Of a stretch of DNA of 64,000 bases, positions 45,380 to 57,445 are shown in pieces. The translations under genes were made by a program, and so were the position numbers. Location: positions 189,292,369 through 189,356,368 of the forward strand of contig CP136061.1 in the NCBI GenBank assembly GCA_032622095.1, given 5' to 3'. Source of the stretch: Siphonodentalium dalli (taxonomy: Eukaryota > Mollusca > Scaphopoda > Gadilida > Siphonodentaliidae). The notes below the pieces were generated by a model. The model did not search any database. It was not told the origin of the DNA and saw only the letters and a program-made list of their open reading frames with translations. Position 1 is the first letter of the stretch. Each line of letters opens with the position of its first letter.

Positions 45380-46968
45380 GAAGGGCACCAGCCATGCGGA
45401 AAGAGTCGGTCTCGGCACCGAGATAGTCAATCTTGTACCCGACCTTTCCCTGAGCGGTGGTGAGAAATCGCTACTTAGGTACGGTCTAAACTTTGTTCCT
45501 ATCCCACCCGATCTCAAAGAAACACCACATGTTGTTGAGACGGAGGATGGAACATTGTTTTTACCGGACTCTAAGTGTGCCATGGAAATGAACGGAGGTC
45601 CAGCAAGCATGCAATTTAGGGAAGTAACAGCCATGGCTGATTTCTTTCGCAATTCGACAGGTTTAAAAGATCAATTTAAAGAACCTTCGATGTGGACCCC
45701 CTCTGATCGCCAGATTGACAAATCAATTCCAGAGGTCGCTGGCTTAGTCAAAACGGACATCAAGAATGTACCAAATTTTCACAACGAGGATAACCTCACT
45801 AAAGTTGAAAGAACAGCATTAAAAACCCTTTCGCAGCAATAAAAACATTGTAATCAAACCTTGTGACAAAGGCAGCTCGCTCGTCATCATGTCTAAAGAA
45901 AGTTATATTTTAGAAGCGACGCGCCAATTAAGCAACACTAAATATTACAAACCATTGGATGAGCCAATTTGGAAATCCAATGTTTTAAAATTCAATCTCA
46001 TTCTCAAAAGCTTGCTGGACCAGGACGTTTTAAAGAAAAAACATGTTCAGTATCAAATTGCACAACCTGAATCCAATAATAGGACATTTTATTTGCTACC
46101 TAAAATACATAAACCTTTGAGCTGTTGGACTAATCCATACACACCACCCGGACGCCCCATTATCAGTGACGTTGGTTCGGAGTCGTGCCACATTTCGGAG
46201 TTTATTGATTTCTATTTTAAACCAATTGCTACCCGACATCCGAGCTATCTAAAAGACACGGAGGACTTCCTCATTAAATTGTCGAAAATTGAAGTCCCAT
46301 CTTCTGCTTACCTAATTAGTCTCGACGTGGAATCTATGTATACTAATATTGGAATCGATGCCGGATTAAAGTCAATTAAGAATGCATTTGATTTCCACCA
46401 TGATCCTCATAGACCTGGAGATGAAATACTTCAATTATTAGAACTTTCTCTTAAAGGGAATGACTTTGAATTTAATGGACAATATTATTTACAGGTCTCC
46501 GACTGTTGTATGGGCAAGAAGTTTAGTCCAAATTTTGCCTCAATTTTTGTTGCGGAGTGGGAGAAAGGCACCCTAGCCAAATCTGATAAACAACCATTAG
46601 CCTATTATAGATTCTTGGACGACATATTTATCATTTGGACTCATGGTCTGGATGAGTTTAGGGTGTTCTTGGACATCTTGAACAGTCATGATGAATCAAT
46701 CAAACTCAAAGAATCAATATCGCAAACCAGCATTGATTTCCTTTATTTTACAATACTTAAGGGCCCACAATTTACATCATGCAACATTTTAGATACAAAA
46801 CTTTTTACGAAACCAAAGGATTCTCACCAGCTTCTTCACTGTAAATCTTTCCATCCGCCAAAACTTTTCAATGGATTGATTAATTCTCAAATCATTCGAT
46901 ACCACCGGAACTGCACGAACAGAAGCGTCCTAAATCAAGCTTGTTCAGTGCTGTTCCAGGCTTTATGA
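45380..46968 (+). pseudogene. Penelope-like reverse transcriptase
   Basis: The N-terminal part (to 45842) contains IVNLVPDLSLSGGEKSLLRY, FKEPSMWTP and KVERTALKTL, as upstream of Penelope RTs. A frameshift near 45838 leads to NKNIVIKPCDKGSSLVIM and then a clean frame from 45889. Core motifs are YLLPKIHKP and GRPIISDVGSESCHISEFID (fingers), YLISLDVESMYTNI (motif A, catalytic Asp), DCCMGKKFSPNFASIFVAEW (motif B) and YYRFLDDIFIIW (motif C, LDD as in Penelope), then a thumb with SIDFLYFTI and QIIRYHRNC. A TGA at 46966-46968 interrupts ALxPCGYS and probably replaced an Arg codon; the frame continues beyond it. The protein would copy the element's RNA at a nicked chromosome site. Confidence 0.92.
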
Positions 46969-47256
46969 CCGTGCGGCTACTCTAGTAGATTACTGCGCCA
47001 AGTAAAGTCAGAAACTCTCAGAGAATTGGAATCGTTATGCCATGACCCAACATCAACTGAGCCCACAAGGATACGGCACAATCGGCCGGTGTTGGGTAAT
47101 GGTTCAGCCTCATTTTGTTACAAAAAACGATGTTACATCAATACAATGGGATATCTCAATACTAGTAACACTTTCACCAGCGAACAAACACGCATATCGT
47201 ATCAAATGCATAGCGAACTTAATTGTGATTCTAAAAATGTAATTTACTTAATCACA
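46969..47256 (+). pseudogene. Penelope RT-endonuclease linker and start of GIY-YIG
   Basis: Same frame as the RT after the single stop: RLLRQVKSETLRELES, then CYKKRCYIN (Cys pair, probably zinc-binding as in other animal Penelope endonucleases), ELNCDSKNVIYLIT. NVIYLIT is the first (GIY-equivalent) strand of the endonuclease. The frame is cut at 47256 by a transposon insertion. Confidence 0.85.
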
Positions 47257-47745
47257 CAGGGGGGGGGGGTCGGAAAAAAAATTCAGGCACGTATGGCATT
47301 TTTTCCCTTTCGACCATTTTTTGTACCCACCCCCCCTTTTAACACTAAAACAGAGATTTGCGGGGGGAATTCACTGTAAACAGCTGTATATGAATTTCTG
47401 TGCATACTATTTATCATGGATGTTAACATGGAATGTAAATAGGAATGAGTAATTTTGAGGTCATTCGGCCAAAAAAACATGGCTGCCAGCGGCCATCTTG
47501 GATTTCAAAATTTGCAACAAAATACAACACGATAACTGCCTGCAGTTAGTTTACCAGTTAGAATTACATTATTTCTCTCATTCAAACTGATTCAAAGTGG
47601 TTTTGAAGCCCAACTCATTGCCAAAACACTAAAAACAAGCAGGAATTTTTTTTTTTAGTTGCGGAAAAAATTGCTTGTTGGTGGCTTTGACCACCCACCC
47701 ACCCCGGCATATGTGCCGGAAGAAATTTTTTCACCCCCCCCCCTG
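47257..47745. mobile_element. CAGGGG-ended MITE (hAT-like), copy 2, inside the Penelope gene
   Basis: Flanked by AATCACA at 47250-47256 and 47746-47752. Ends are CAGGGGGGGGG and CCCCCCCTG. It is related to 18018-18542 in inverse orientation (AGGCACGTATG, AACACTAAAACAGAGATTTG, GTTAACAT, GGCCATCTTGGATTTCAAAA, GATAACTGCCTGCAG, CCACCCACCCCGGCATA). Removing the element and one target copy joins codons for VIYLIT directly to CKRC in frame, which confirms both the boundaries and the insertion into a formerly open gene. It is non-coding; the internal ATGGC/GCCAT block is the 160-bp repeat core. Confidence 0.92.
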
Positions 47746-47752
47746 AATCACA

Positions 47753-48235
47753 TGCAAAAGATGCCGTATATAATATGTTGGACAAACACAAACCGCTCTC
47801 AAAGTTAGAATGTCTAGTCATCTTTCCAGTGTTCGCAAAAAACTCGACATGCAAATTTCCGATCATTTCAACTCATATAATCATGACATTAAATCCCATT
47901 TCAGCTTTCAGCCAATAGAACAGACACCAATTCTAGCCGACGAAGGCCAAACAAATTAAATACGCCTAGAACGCGAAAATCATTGGATGGGCGTACTTAA
48001 AACATATCTTCCGTACGGACTTAACATTGACTACAAGGGTGTTTCTCGATATTTCTTGTGCTTTCCTCTAATCTACAATCGTAGAAATGTTGAAATCGCA
48101 AATATTTTCAGAAAAAACTTTGCATTATTAAACACTAAATTGACCGAGCCTCTCGACAAACGGGTGATTATTGCCTACAAGAAAAATCCCAGTTTGCGCG
48201 ATATGCTCGTTCGATCTAGACTCAGACCTTGATTT
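47753..48235 (+). pseudogene. Penelope-like GIY-YIG endonuclease, 3' half
   Basis: After the MITE the frame reads CKRCRI, stop, YVGQTQTALKVRMSSHLS (the YVG-T strand and Arg helix of GIY-YIG), KKLDMQISDHFNSYNHDIK (H-N region), a TAA (about 47958), RLERENHWMGVLKTYLPYGLN (catalytic Glu in the ERE-W helix) and a tail ending NPSLRDMLVRSRLRP then TGA (48232-48234). That tail is the usual C-terminus of Penelope proteins. Two in-frame stops mark it as inactive. Confidence 0.88.
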
Positions 48236-48299
48236 ACACGCAGTTTAATTAGCTTTTAGCAATTTCAACTTTACTATCCTTTGTTTGTGCTCAACATAA

Positions 48300-48435
48300 T
48301 ATTTTATGTCAATTTCCGACACAGCGTAACCAAATTTAGCTTGTTCCATCTATCATAGCATATATGGCAACAATGCTCAAACGCAATTTCATGTCAATTT
48401 CCGACACAACCTAACAAAATTTAGCTAGTTCCATA
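48300..48435. repeat. Tandem duplication, about 86 bp, 2 copies
   Basis: ATGTCAATTTCCGACACA(G/A)C(G/C)TAAC followed by AAATTTAGCT(T/A)GTTCCAT occurs at about 48306 and 48391, directly after the Penelope 3' end. It could be part of that element's 3' untranslated region. Confidence 0.8.
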
Positions 48436-48591
48436 GAAATAATTACATAAGAAATCGGATACGACCTGCACCAGTGCTCTCCACACTATCCAAATATATA
48501 TATGGTCGTTGATCACCATTTTGTAATGAGGGTATAACACGAAATAATGTCACAAAAATATTCTACATAGGATTTGTAATTTCATTTCTAG

Positions 48592-48696
48592 ATAAAATGC
48601 CTGAGAACAAGTCTGACAGTTGCGTTGTGTAGCACCTGTGGCAAGAAGTTTGGGTCAAAGTCAGGCCTCAATGCCCATACAGGTGGCCACAGATGA
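48592..48696 (+). CDS. Possible terminal exon with one C2H2 zinc finger
   Basis: A pyrimidine-rich stretch ending TTTCATTTCTAG (acceptor at 48590-48591) precedes an open frame of 34 codons. It contains CSTCGKKFGSKSGLNAHTGG followed by H, R and TGA. Spacing is C-x2-C-x12-H-x3-H, exactly the classical C2H2 finger, with the conserved Phe and Leu positions filled. No upstream exon was identified. It could be the last exon of a host zinc-finger gene, a processed fragment, or a finger from a transposon protein. The exact spacing makes chance unlikely, but expression is unproven. Confidence 0.45.
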   Translation: MKCLRTSLTVALCSTCGKKFGSKSGLNAHTGGHR

Positions 48697-49170
48697 TTTA
48701 AGATTTCTGGTTGCACCCACGATAAATCGTTTCGATATTGCACATAATTCATTGAGAATTTCGTAGATTATAGGCGTTATAGCCTAGCATAATGACATTT
48801 TATCTAATATTTGTGCACAAATTTGTCTCTAAGTTGCAATTTGCAGGCAAATATAGATGCTACCATTGCAAAAATATATATACGGCGGCTAAGTGTCAAA
48901 TAGTAACAGAATCGTTCACTTTATGAAGCAAAACTGACATTTGGCATGAATGGCCAGTGTATGTCAATTATGAAGATTGATTTTTTTCCGACAAACTAAT
49001 CGCAATGGTTGACATATTTCAAAATGGCCGCCGCTTTTACGAAATGGCCGCCATTTTCAGTTTTTGCTCAACGTATACGACGAATTTATTTTAATGTGAC
49101 TTCTATTCCTTATTTTAAAATTTTAATATTTCACTCAAATAAAGGGTGTTGTAGAATGACCGCAATACTA
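48697..49170. other. Spacer with paired ATGGCCGCC motifs
   Basis: AAAATGGCCGCC occurs twice about 23 bp apart (49021 and 49044). Nothing else is recognised. Confidence 0.5.
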
Positions 49171-49263
49171 TTTCCACACACACACACACCCTCACCCTCT
49201 CACACACACACACACACACACACCCTCACACACCCACACACCCACATCTCCCAAAATATATAA

Positions 49264-50008
49264 TAGACTAGCAGGTGGACCCGACTTCGTCCGGGCTGTT
49301 TCCCCTCTGCTTTTCGGCGAATTGCGCGATTTTACCTTGAATTGTCCATTTTGAAGGTCAAGGTGAGGTGGGGTCACGATTTGACCCGTCCAAAACACTG
49401 CCCGGACAAAGGTACCCGACTAAAGTACCCGTCGAAATCCATCCGGTTTTACCCGATTTGAACTCGAATTGATCATTTTGAAGGTCAAGGTCAGGTGGTT
49501 CAAAACACTGCCTGGACAAAAGTACCCGACAAAAGTACCCGTCGAAATCCATCCGGTTTTACCCGATTTGACCTCGAATTGATAATTTTGAATGTCAAGG
49601 TCAGGTCGGGGTCACGATTCGACCCGTCCAAAACACTGAGTGGACAAAAGTAACCCCACATATCAAATTTCGTCGAAATCCCATCAAAATTCGCGATTTG
49701 ACCTTGAATTGACCCGATTTCAAGGTCAATGTCACGTCGCACGGGCAAACGAATAGGCTTACGACACTCCCCATACGAAAGTATCCCCATACACTAATCT
49801 TCATCGAAATCCCGTGATACTCGGGCGTTCGACCCCGAAATGACCCGATTTCAAGGTCACGTCGCACGGGCAAATTAATAGGCCCATGCCACTCCCCGGC
49901 CGAAAGTATCCCCACATACCAAGTTTCATCGAAATCGGCTCGGCCGTTTTCGAGTCCATCGCGAACAGACAGACACACAGACAGACAGATTTCCCAAAAT
50001 ATATAATA
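49264..50008 (-). repeat. Type-A unit
   Basis: Head ACTAGCAGGTGGACCCGACT, then GATTTGACCTTGAATTGA...GAAGGTCAAGGTCAGG segments repeated about every 120-130 bp, GTCGCACGGGCAAA, and the tail GTCCATCGCGAACAGACAGACA. It contains many TCAAGGTCA or TGACCTTGA sequences. The segment is preceded by a (CA)n tail (49174-49240) of a further, truncated unit. Confidence 0.85.
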
Positions 50009-51549
50009 GACTAGCCGATGAGCCCGACGTTGTCCGGGCTATTCAAAAAACAAATTTCAAGTCGATAGCTCTACCCGTTTCCGAGATCTGGTCTGCGAAT
50101 GCGCGAATCTGGCGTCGCACGGGCTCGGCGACCCGATAAAATTCGTATCCGGGGCAAGATACATTCACATACCAAATTTCAAGTCGATAGCTCCACCCGT
50201 TTCCGAGATCTCGTCTGCGCATGCGCGAATCTGGCGTCGCACGGGCTCGGCGACCCAATAAAATTCGTATCCGGGGCAAGATACATTCACATAGCAAATT
50301 TCAAGTCGATAGCTCCACCCGTTTCCGAGATCTCGTCTGCGCATGCGCGAAGCGGGCGCCGCACGGGCTCGCCAATACGACAACGTTAACCGCCCGGTCA
50401 AACTACACACACGTACCAAGTTTCGTCCCGATCGGTCGAGAATCGTAGATTTGTATAAATGACAGACAGACAGACAGACAGACAAACAAACAAACATACA
50501 TACAGACAGAGGTCTTCAAAATATATATGAGACTAGCCGATGAGCCCGACGTTGTCCGGGCTATTCAAAAACCAAATTTCAAGTCGATAGCTCTACCCGT
50601 TTCCGAGATCTGGTCTGCGCATGCTCGAAGCTGGCGTCGCACGGGCACGGCGACCCGATAAAATTCGTATCCGGGGCAAGATACATTCACATAGCAAATT
50701 TCAAGTCGATAGCTCTACCCGTTCCCGAGATCTGGTCTGCGAATGCGCGAATCTGGCGTCGCACGGGCTCGGCGACCCGATAAAATTCGTATCCGGGGCA
50801 AGATACATTCACATAGCAAATTTCAAGTCGATAGCTCCACCCGTTTCCGAGATCTCGTCTGCGCATGCGCGAAGCGGGCGCCGCACGGGCTCGCCAATAC
50901 GACAACGTTAACCGCCCGGTCAAACTACACACACGTACCAAGTTTCGTCCCGATCGGTCGAGAATCGTAGATTTGTATAAATGACAGACAGACAGACAGA
51001 CAAACAAACAAACATACATACAGACAGAGGTCTTCAAAATATATATGAGACTAGCCGATGAGCCCGACGTTGTCCGGGCTATTCAAAAACCAAATTTCAA
51101 GTCGATAGCTCTACCCGTTTCCGAGATCTGGTCTGCGCATGCTCGAAGCTGGCGTCGCACGGGCACGGCGACCCGATAAAATTCGTATCCGGGGCAAGAT
51201 ACATTCACATAGCAAATTTCAAGTCGATAGTTCCACCCGTTTCCGAGATCTCGTCTGCGCATGCGCGAAACTTGCGTCGCACGGGCACGGCGACCCGATA
51301 AAATTCGTAACCGGGGCAAGATACATTCACATACCAAATTTCAAGTCGATAGCTCCACCCGTTTCCGAGATCTCGTCTGCGCAGGCGCGAAGCGGGCGCC
51401 GCACGGGCTCGCCAATACGACGATGACGACCGCCTGGTCAAACTACAGACACGTACCAAGTTTCGTCCCGATCGGTCGAGAATCGTAGATTTGTATCAAT
51501 GACATACATACATACAGACAGACAGACAGAGGTCTTCAAAATATATAGG
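50009..51549 (-). repeat. Three type-B units, 500-520 bp each
   Basis: Each has the head ACTAGCCGATGAGCCCGACG, three 122-bp cores, a CGATCGGTCGAGAATCG block and a (GACA)n tail. The core reads CAAATTTCAAGTCGATAGCT, CCGTTTCCGAGATCTCGTCT, GCGCATGCGCGAAGC, TCGCACGGGCTCGGCGACCC, then GTATCCGGGGCAAGATACAT. The first two are close to identical over 520 bp, indicating recent duplication. Mirror open frames of 75-116 codons on both strands arise from the repeat and are not genes. Confidence 0.9.
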
Positions 51550-52301
51550 AGACTAGCAGGTGGACCCGACTTCGTCCGGGCTGTTTCTCCTCTGCTTTTC
51601 GGTGAATTGCGCGATTTGATCTTGAATTGTCCATTTTGAAGGTCAAGGTCAGGTGGGGTCATGATTTGACCGTCCAAAACACTGCCCGGACAAAAGTACC
51701 CGTCGAAATCCATCCGGTTTTACCCGATTTAGAGAGTGAAGGTCACTCGAAGGTCAAGGTCACGCCGCACGGGTATCCGGGTGTGACGAAATTGCTCGGC
51801 GCTTCATACAACCCGTTTCCACCAAATTCGGTGGAAATCGGCTCAGCGGATCCCGAGATATAGGTTCGAGGTCACTCGGAGGTCGAGGTCACGCCGCTCC
51901 GACAGACAGACATGCCAGTGTTACTCCTGGGGTCAACCTACGCCAACACCCCAAACATGGGAGAAATCGGCCCAGCGGATCCCGAGATACGGTTCCAAGG
52001 TCATTTGAAATGTCAAGGTCACGCCGCACGGGCATCCGGAGGCGACGAAATGGCTCGGCGCCTCATACTGCCCCCACATACCAAATTTGGTCCAAATCGG
52101 CCCAGCAGGAGCCGAGATACAGGTTGAAGGTCACCGGTTTGAAGGTCAAGGTCACGCCGCACGGACAAATGGACGGGCCCATGTTCGTTCCCGGGTCGAA
52201 TTACGTGTCGTACCAAGTTTGGTCGAAATCGGTCCAGCCGTGTTCAAGTCCATCGCGAACACACACACAGACACAAACACACAGATCTTCCAAAATATAT
52301 A
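51550..52301 (-). repeat. Type-A long unit, copy 1
   Basis: About 750 bp, nearly identical to 57989-58742, 6.44 kb downstream. It contains successive AAATCGGC(C/T)CAGC blocks and GAGATA-GGTTCGAGGTCAC-type segments, and ends with a (CA)n-type tail instead of GACA. Confidence 0.9.
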
Positions 52302-53201
52302 ATAGCCTAGAAGGTGACCCGACTTCGTCCGGGCTTTGACCTTGAATTGTGCATTTTGAAGGTCAAGTGGTGTCACGATTTGACCCGTCCAAAAACACTG
52401 CCTGGATAAAAGTACCCGACAAAAGTACCCGTCGAAATCCATCCAGTTTTACCAGATTTGACCTTGAATTGATCATTTAGAAGGTCAAGGTCAGATCGGG
52501 GTCACGATTTGACCCGTCCAAAATACTCAGTGGACAAAAGTAACCCTATGTATCAAATTTCGTGGAAATCCCATCAAAATTCGCGATTTGACCTTGAATA
52601 TTGACCAGATTTCAAGGTCAAGGTCTCGTCGCACGGGCAAATAGATAGGCTTATGAGACTCCCCATACGAAAGTATCCCTAGACAATAATTTTCATCGAA
52701 ATCCCGTGATATTCCCCTTCCCTTCCTATGAACGACAGCACAACACGAATTTTTGGTTTTTCATGAATTAATTCATGGTACCCGTCCCTCAAAGACTGAC
52801 CCGATGAAAAATGTCCCTGTTCCTAGGACATATATGACACAACAACCCATTCTGCCTTTTTAATCGATATAATTGCATTCCGCGTTTCGTTTTGCATCCG
52901 TATTTTAAGCATGGGTAGCCGTTTAGCAGCTTCGATTGTAATAAAGAACGTTAATCCTTAACACCTCCGAATATGGTCAATATAAAGATCGTTGATGCCT
53001 TAACCCCCGAAGTGGCGTTTGCGGTGATTTTGATGATTGGGAGTGGAGAATGGGTGCTCAGAGCTTGTCCAAAATGCGACGTCGACGATCCCCGTGGGTT
53101 TTTACACTTATATACGAAATTTGGTCTCGATCGGTCAACCCGTTTTCGATTCTATAAAGGACATACAGACAGACAGACAGAGGTCTTCAAAATATATATT
53201 A
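52302..53201 (-). repeat. Truncated type-A unit joined to type-C sequence
   Basis: The type-A part stops near 52713. Then comes sequence (52735-53190) found elsewhere only in the unit at 5550-5900 (CTGACCCGATGAAAAATGTCCC, GATTGGGAGTGGAGAATGGGTGCT), ending in the usual tail. It marks either a third subfamily or an older insertion point. Confidence 0.7.
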
Positions 53202-56200
53202 GACTAGCCGATGAGCCCGACGTTGTCCGGGCTATTCAAAAACCAAATTTCAAGTCGTTAGCTCCACCCGTTTCCGAGATCTGGACTGCGCATGCGCGAA
53301 GCTGGCGTCGCACGGGCTCGGCGACCCGATAAAATTCGTATCCGGGGCAAGATACATTCACAAACCAAATTTCAAGTCGACAGCTCCACCCGTTTCCGAG
53401 ATCTCGTCTGCGCATGCGCGAAGCTGGCGTCGCACGAGATCGGCGACCTGATAAAATTCGTATCCGGGGCAAGATACATTCACATACCAAATTTCAAGTC
53501 GATAGCTCCACCGTTTCCGAGATCTCGTCTGCGCATGCGCGAAGCTGGCGTCGCACGAGATCGGCGACCCGATAAAATTCGCATCCGGGGCAAGATACAT
53601 TCACATACCAAATTTCAAGTCGATAGCTCCATCCGTTTCCGATATCACGTCTGCGCATGCGCTGCACGGGCGTCGCACGGGCTCGCCAATACGACAACGT
53701 CCACCGTCTGGTCAAACTACACACACGTACAAAGTTTCGTCCCGATCGGTCGAGAATCGTAGATTTGTATTAATGACAAACATACAGACAAACATACAGA
53801 CAGACAGACAAACAAACAGACAGAGGTCTTCAAAATATATATGAGACTAGCCGATGAGCCCGACGTTGTCTGGGCTATTCAAAAACCAAATTTCAAGTCG
53901 ATAGCTCCACCCGTTTCCGAGACCTGGTCTGCGCATGCGCGAAGCCTGCGTCGCACGGGCTCGGCGACCCGATAAAAATCGTATCCGGGGCAAGATACAT
54001 TCACATAGAAAATTTCAAGTCGATAGCTCATCCCGTTTCCGAGATCTCGTCTGCGCATGCGCTGCGCGGGCGTCGCACGGGTTCGCCAATACAACAAGGA
54101 CGACCGCCTGGTCAAACTACACACACGTACCAAGTTTCGTCCCGATCGGTCGAGAATCGTAGATCTGTATAGATGACATACAAACAGAGGTCTTCAAAAT
54201 ATATATGAGACTAGCCGATGAGCCCGACGTTGTCCGGGCTATTCAAAAACCATATTTCAAGTCGATAGCTCTACCCAGCCCGACGTTGTCCGGGCTATTC
54301 AAAACCAAATTTCAAGTCGATAGCTCTACCCGTTTCCGAGATCTGGTCTGCGCATGCGCGAAGCTGGCGTCGCACGGGCTCGGCGACCCGATAAAATTCG
54401 TATCCGGGGCAAGATACATTAACATACCAAATTTCAAGTCGATAGCTCCACCCGTTTCCGAGATCTCGTCTGCGCATGCGCGAAGCTGGCGTCGCACGGG
54501 CTCGGCGACCCGATAAAATTCGTATCCGGGGCAAGATACATTCACATACCAAATATCAAGTCGATGGCTCCACCCGTTTCCGAGATCTCGTCTGCGCATG
54601 CGCGAAGCGGGCGCCGCACGGGCTCGCCAATACGACAACGTCGACCGCCTGGTCAAACTACACACACGTACCAAGTTTCGTCCCGATCGGTCGAGAATCG
54701 TAGATTTGTATTAATGACATACAGACAGACAGACATACAGACAGACAGAGGTCTTCAAAATATATATGAGACTAGCCGATGAGCCCGACGTTGTCCGGGC
54801 TATTCAAAAACCAAATTTCAAGTCGATAGCTCCACCCGTTTCCGAGATCTGGTCTGCGCATGCGCGAAGCTTGGGTCGCACGGGCTCGGCGACCCGATAA
54901 AAATCGTATCCGGGGCAAGATACATTCACATAGCAAATTTCAAGTCGATAGCTCCACCCGTTTCCGAGATCTCGTCTGCGCATGCGCTGCGTGGGCGGCG
55001 CACGGGCTCGCCAATACGACAAGGATGACCGCCTGGTCAAACTACACACACGTACCAAGTTTCGTCCCGATCTGTCGAGAAACGTAGATTTGTATAAATG
55101 ACATACAAAGAGAGGTCTTCAAAATATATATGAGACTAGCCGATGAGCCCGACGTTGTCCGGGATATTCAAAAACCAAATTTCAAGTCGATAGCTCTACC
55201 CGTTTCCGAGATCTGGTCTGCGCATGCGCGAAGCTGGCGTCGCACGGGCTCGGCGACCCGATAAAATTCGTATCCGGGGCAAGATACATTAACATACCAA
55301 ATTTCAAGTCGATAGCTCCACCCGTTTCCGAGATCTCGTCTGCGCATGCGCGAAGCTGGCGTCGCACGGGCTCGGCGACCCGATAAAATTCGTAACCGTG
55401 GCAAGATACATTCACATACCAAATTTCAAGTCGATAGCTCCACCCGTTTCCGAGATCTCGTCTGCGCATGCGCGAAGCTGGCGTCGCACGGGCTCGGCGA
55501 CCCGATAAAATTCGTATCCGGGGCAAGATACATTCACATACCAAATATCAAGTCGATGGCTCCACCCGTTTCCGAGATCTCGTCTGCGCATGCGCGAAGC
55601 GGGCGCCGCACGGGCTCGCCAATACGACAACGTCGACCGCCTGGTCAAACTACACACACGTACCAAGTTTCGTCCCGATCGGTCGAGAATCGTAGATTTG
55701 TATTAATGACATACAGACAGACAGACATACAGACAGACAGAGGTCTTCAAAATATATATGAGACTAGCCGATGAGCCCGACGTTGTCCGGGCTATTCAAA
55801 AACCAAATTTCAAGTCGATAGCTCCACCCGTTTCCGAGATCTGGTCTGCGCATGCGCGAAGCTTGGGTCGCACGGGCTCGGCGACCCGATAAAAATCGTA
55901 TCCGGGGCAAGATACATTCACATAGCAAATTTCAAGTCGATAGCTCCACCCGTTTCCGAGATCTCGTCTGCGCATGCGCTGCGTGGGCGGCGCACGGGCT
56001 CGCCAATACGACAAGGATGACCGCCTGGTCAAACTACACACACGTACCAAGTTTCGTCCCGATCGGTCGAGAAACGTAGATTTGTATAAATGACATACAA
56101 AGAGAGGTCTTCAAAATATATATGAGACTAGCCGATGAGCCCGACGTTGTCCGGGATATTCAAAAACCAAATTTAAAGTCGATAGCTCTACCCGTTTCCG

Positions 56201-57445
56201 AGATCTGGTCTGCGCATTCGCGAAGCTGGCGTCGCACGGGCTCGGCGACCCGATAAAATTCGTATCCGGGGCAAGATACATTAACATACCAAATTTCAAG
56301 TCGATAGCTCCGCCCGTTTCCGAGATCTCGTCTGCGCATGCGCGAAGCTGGCGTCGCACGGGCTCGGCGACCCGATAAAATTCGTATCCGGGGCAAGATA
56401 CATTCACATACCAAATTTCAAGTCGATGGCTCCACCCGTTTCCGAGATCTCGTCTGCGCATGCGCTACACGGGCGCCGCACGGGCTCGCCAATACGACAA
56501 CGTCCACCGCCTGGTCAAACTACACACACGTACCAAGTTTCGTCCCGATCGGTCGAGAATCGTAGATTTGTATTAATGACATACAGACAGACAGACATAC
56601 AGACAGACAGAGGTCTTAAAATATATATGTGAGACTAGCCGATGAGCCCGACGTTGTCCGGGCTATTCAAAAACCAAATTTCAAGTCGATAGCTCCACCC
56701 GTTCCGAGATCTGGTCTGCGCATGCGCGAAGCTGGCGTCGCACGGACTCGGCGACCCGATAAAATTCGTTTCCGGGGCAAGATACATTCACATAGCAAAT
56801 TTCAAGTCGATAGCTCCACCCGTTTCCGAGATCTCGTCTGCGCATGCGCGAAGCGGGCGCCGCACGGGCTCGCCAATACGACAAGGTCGACCGCCTGGTC
56901 GAACTACACACACGTACCAAGTTTAATCCCGATAGCAAATTTCAAGTCGATAGCTCCACCCGTTTCCGAGATCTCGTCTGCGCATGCGCGAAGTTGGCGT
57001 CGCACGGGCTCGGCGACCCGATAAAATTCGTATCCGGGGCAAGATACATTCACATAGCAAATTTCAAGTCGATAGCTCCACCCGTGTCCGTGATCTCGTC
57101 TGCGCATGCGCGAAGCGGGCGCCACACGGGCTCGCCAATACGACAGTGTCCGTGGGATTTTTCCCCTAGATAGGAAGTTTGGTCTCGATCGGTGGAGAAT
57201 CGTAGATTTGTAAAAATGACAGACAGACAAACAGATAGATTGTATAAAAATATATAAGAGAGATATGTAAATTAGATAGATTGTATCAAAATATATAAGA
57301 GAGATATGTAAATTATCTACACACCATTACTGGTGTTTGTCAAAGTTTAGTGGGGTATATCAATACTCATTCACGATCATATCATTGAGGTCCGGAGGAT
57401 GTGGGTTATCTCTCGAATACAGATTGTATCAAAATATATAGGAGA
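53202..57445 (-). repeat. Block of eight type-B units with higher-order duplication
   Basis: Units carry two to four 122-bp cores. The pair at about 54208-55131 is repeated at about 55132-56126 (offset 992 bp) with almost no changes. The unit at 54208 has a partial second head after TCTACCC, as do those at 57446 and 58743. At about 56932 the tail of one unit is fused into the core of another (ATCCCGATAGCAAATTTC), an internal recombination junction. A 48-bp tail duplication lies at 57230-57315. Confidence 0.88.

Larger units (their letters stand above)
43738..48235 (+). mobile_element. Penelope-like element, interrupted and decayed
   Basis: Same-strand modules follow one another: a GC-rich leader with coiled coil (43738-44490), an AT-rich insert with a (TA)n hairpin (to 44835), an SGNH-hydrolase-like domain (44846-45371), reverse transcriptase (45380-46968 and on), a Cys motif and a GIY-YIG endonuclease (47160-48232). 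The endonuclease is split by a CAGGGG-ended MITE. The RT plus C-terminal GIY-YIG order is that of canonical animal Penelope-like elements, which lack LTRs and use the endonuclease to prime reverse transcription. The leader and SGNH part could be a 5' domain of the same element or a neighbour brought together. I find no long terminal direct repeats of the kind some Penelope copies carry. Confidence 0.85.
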
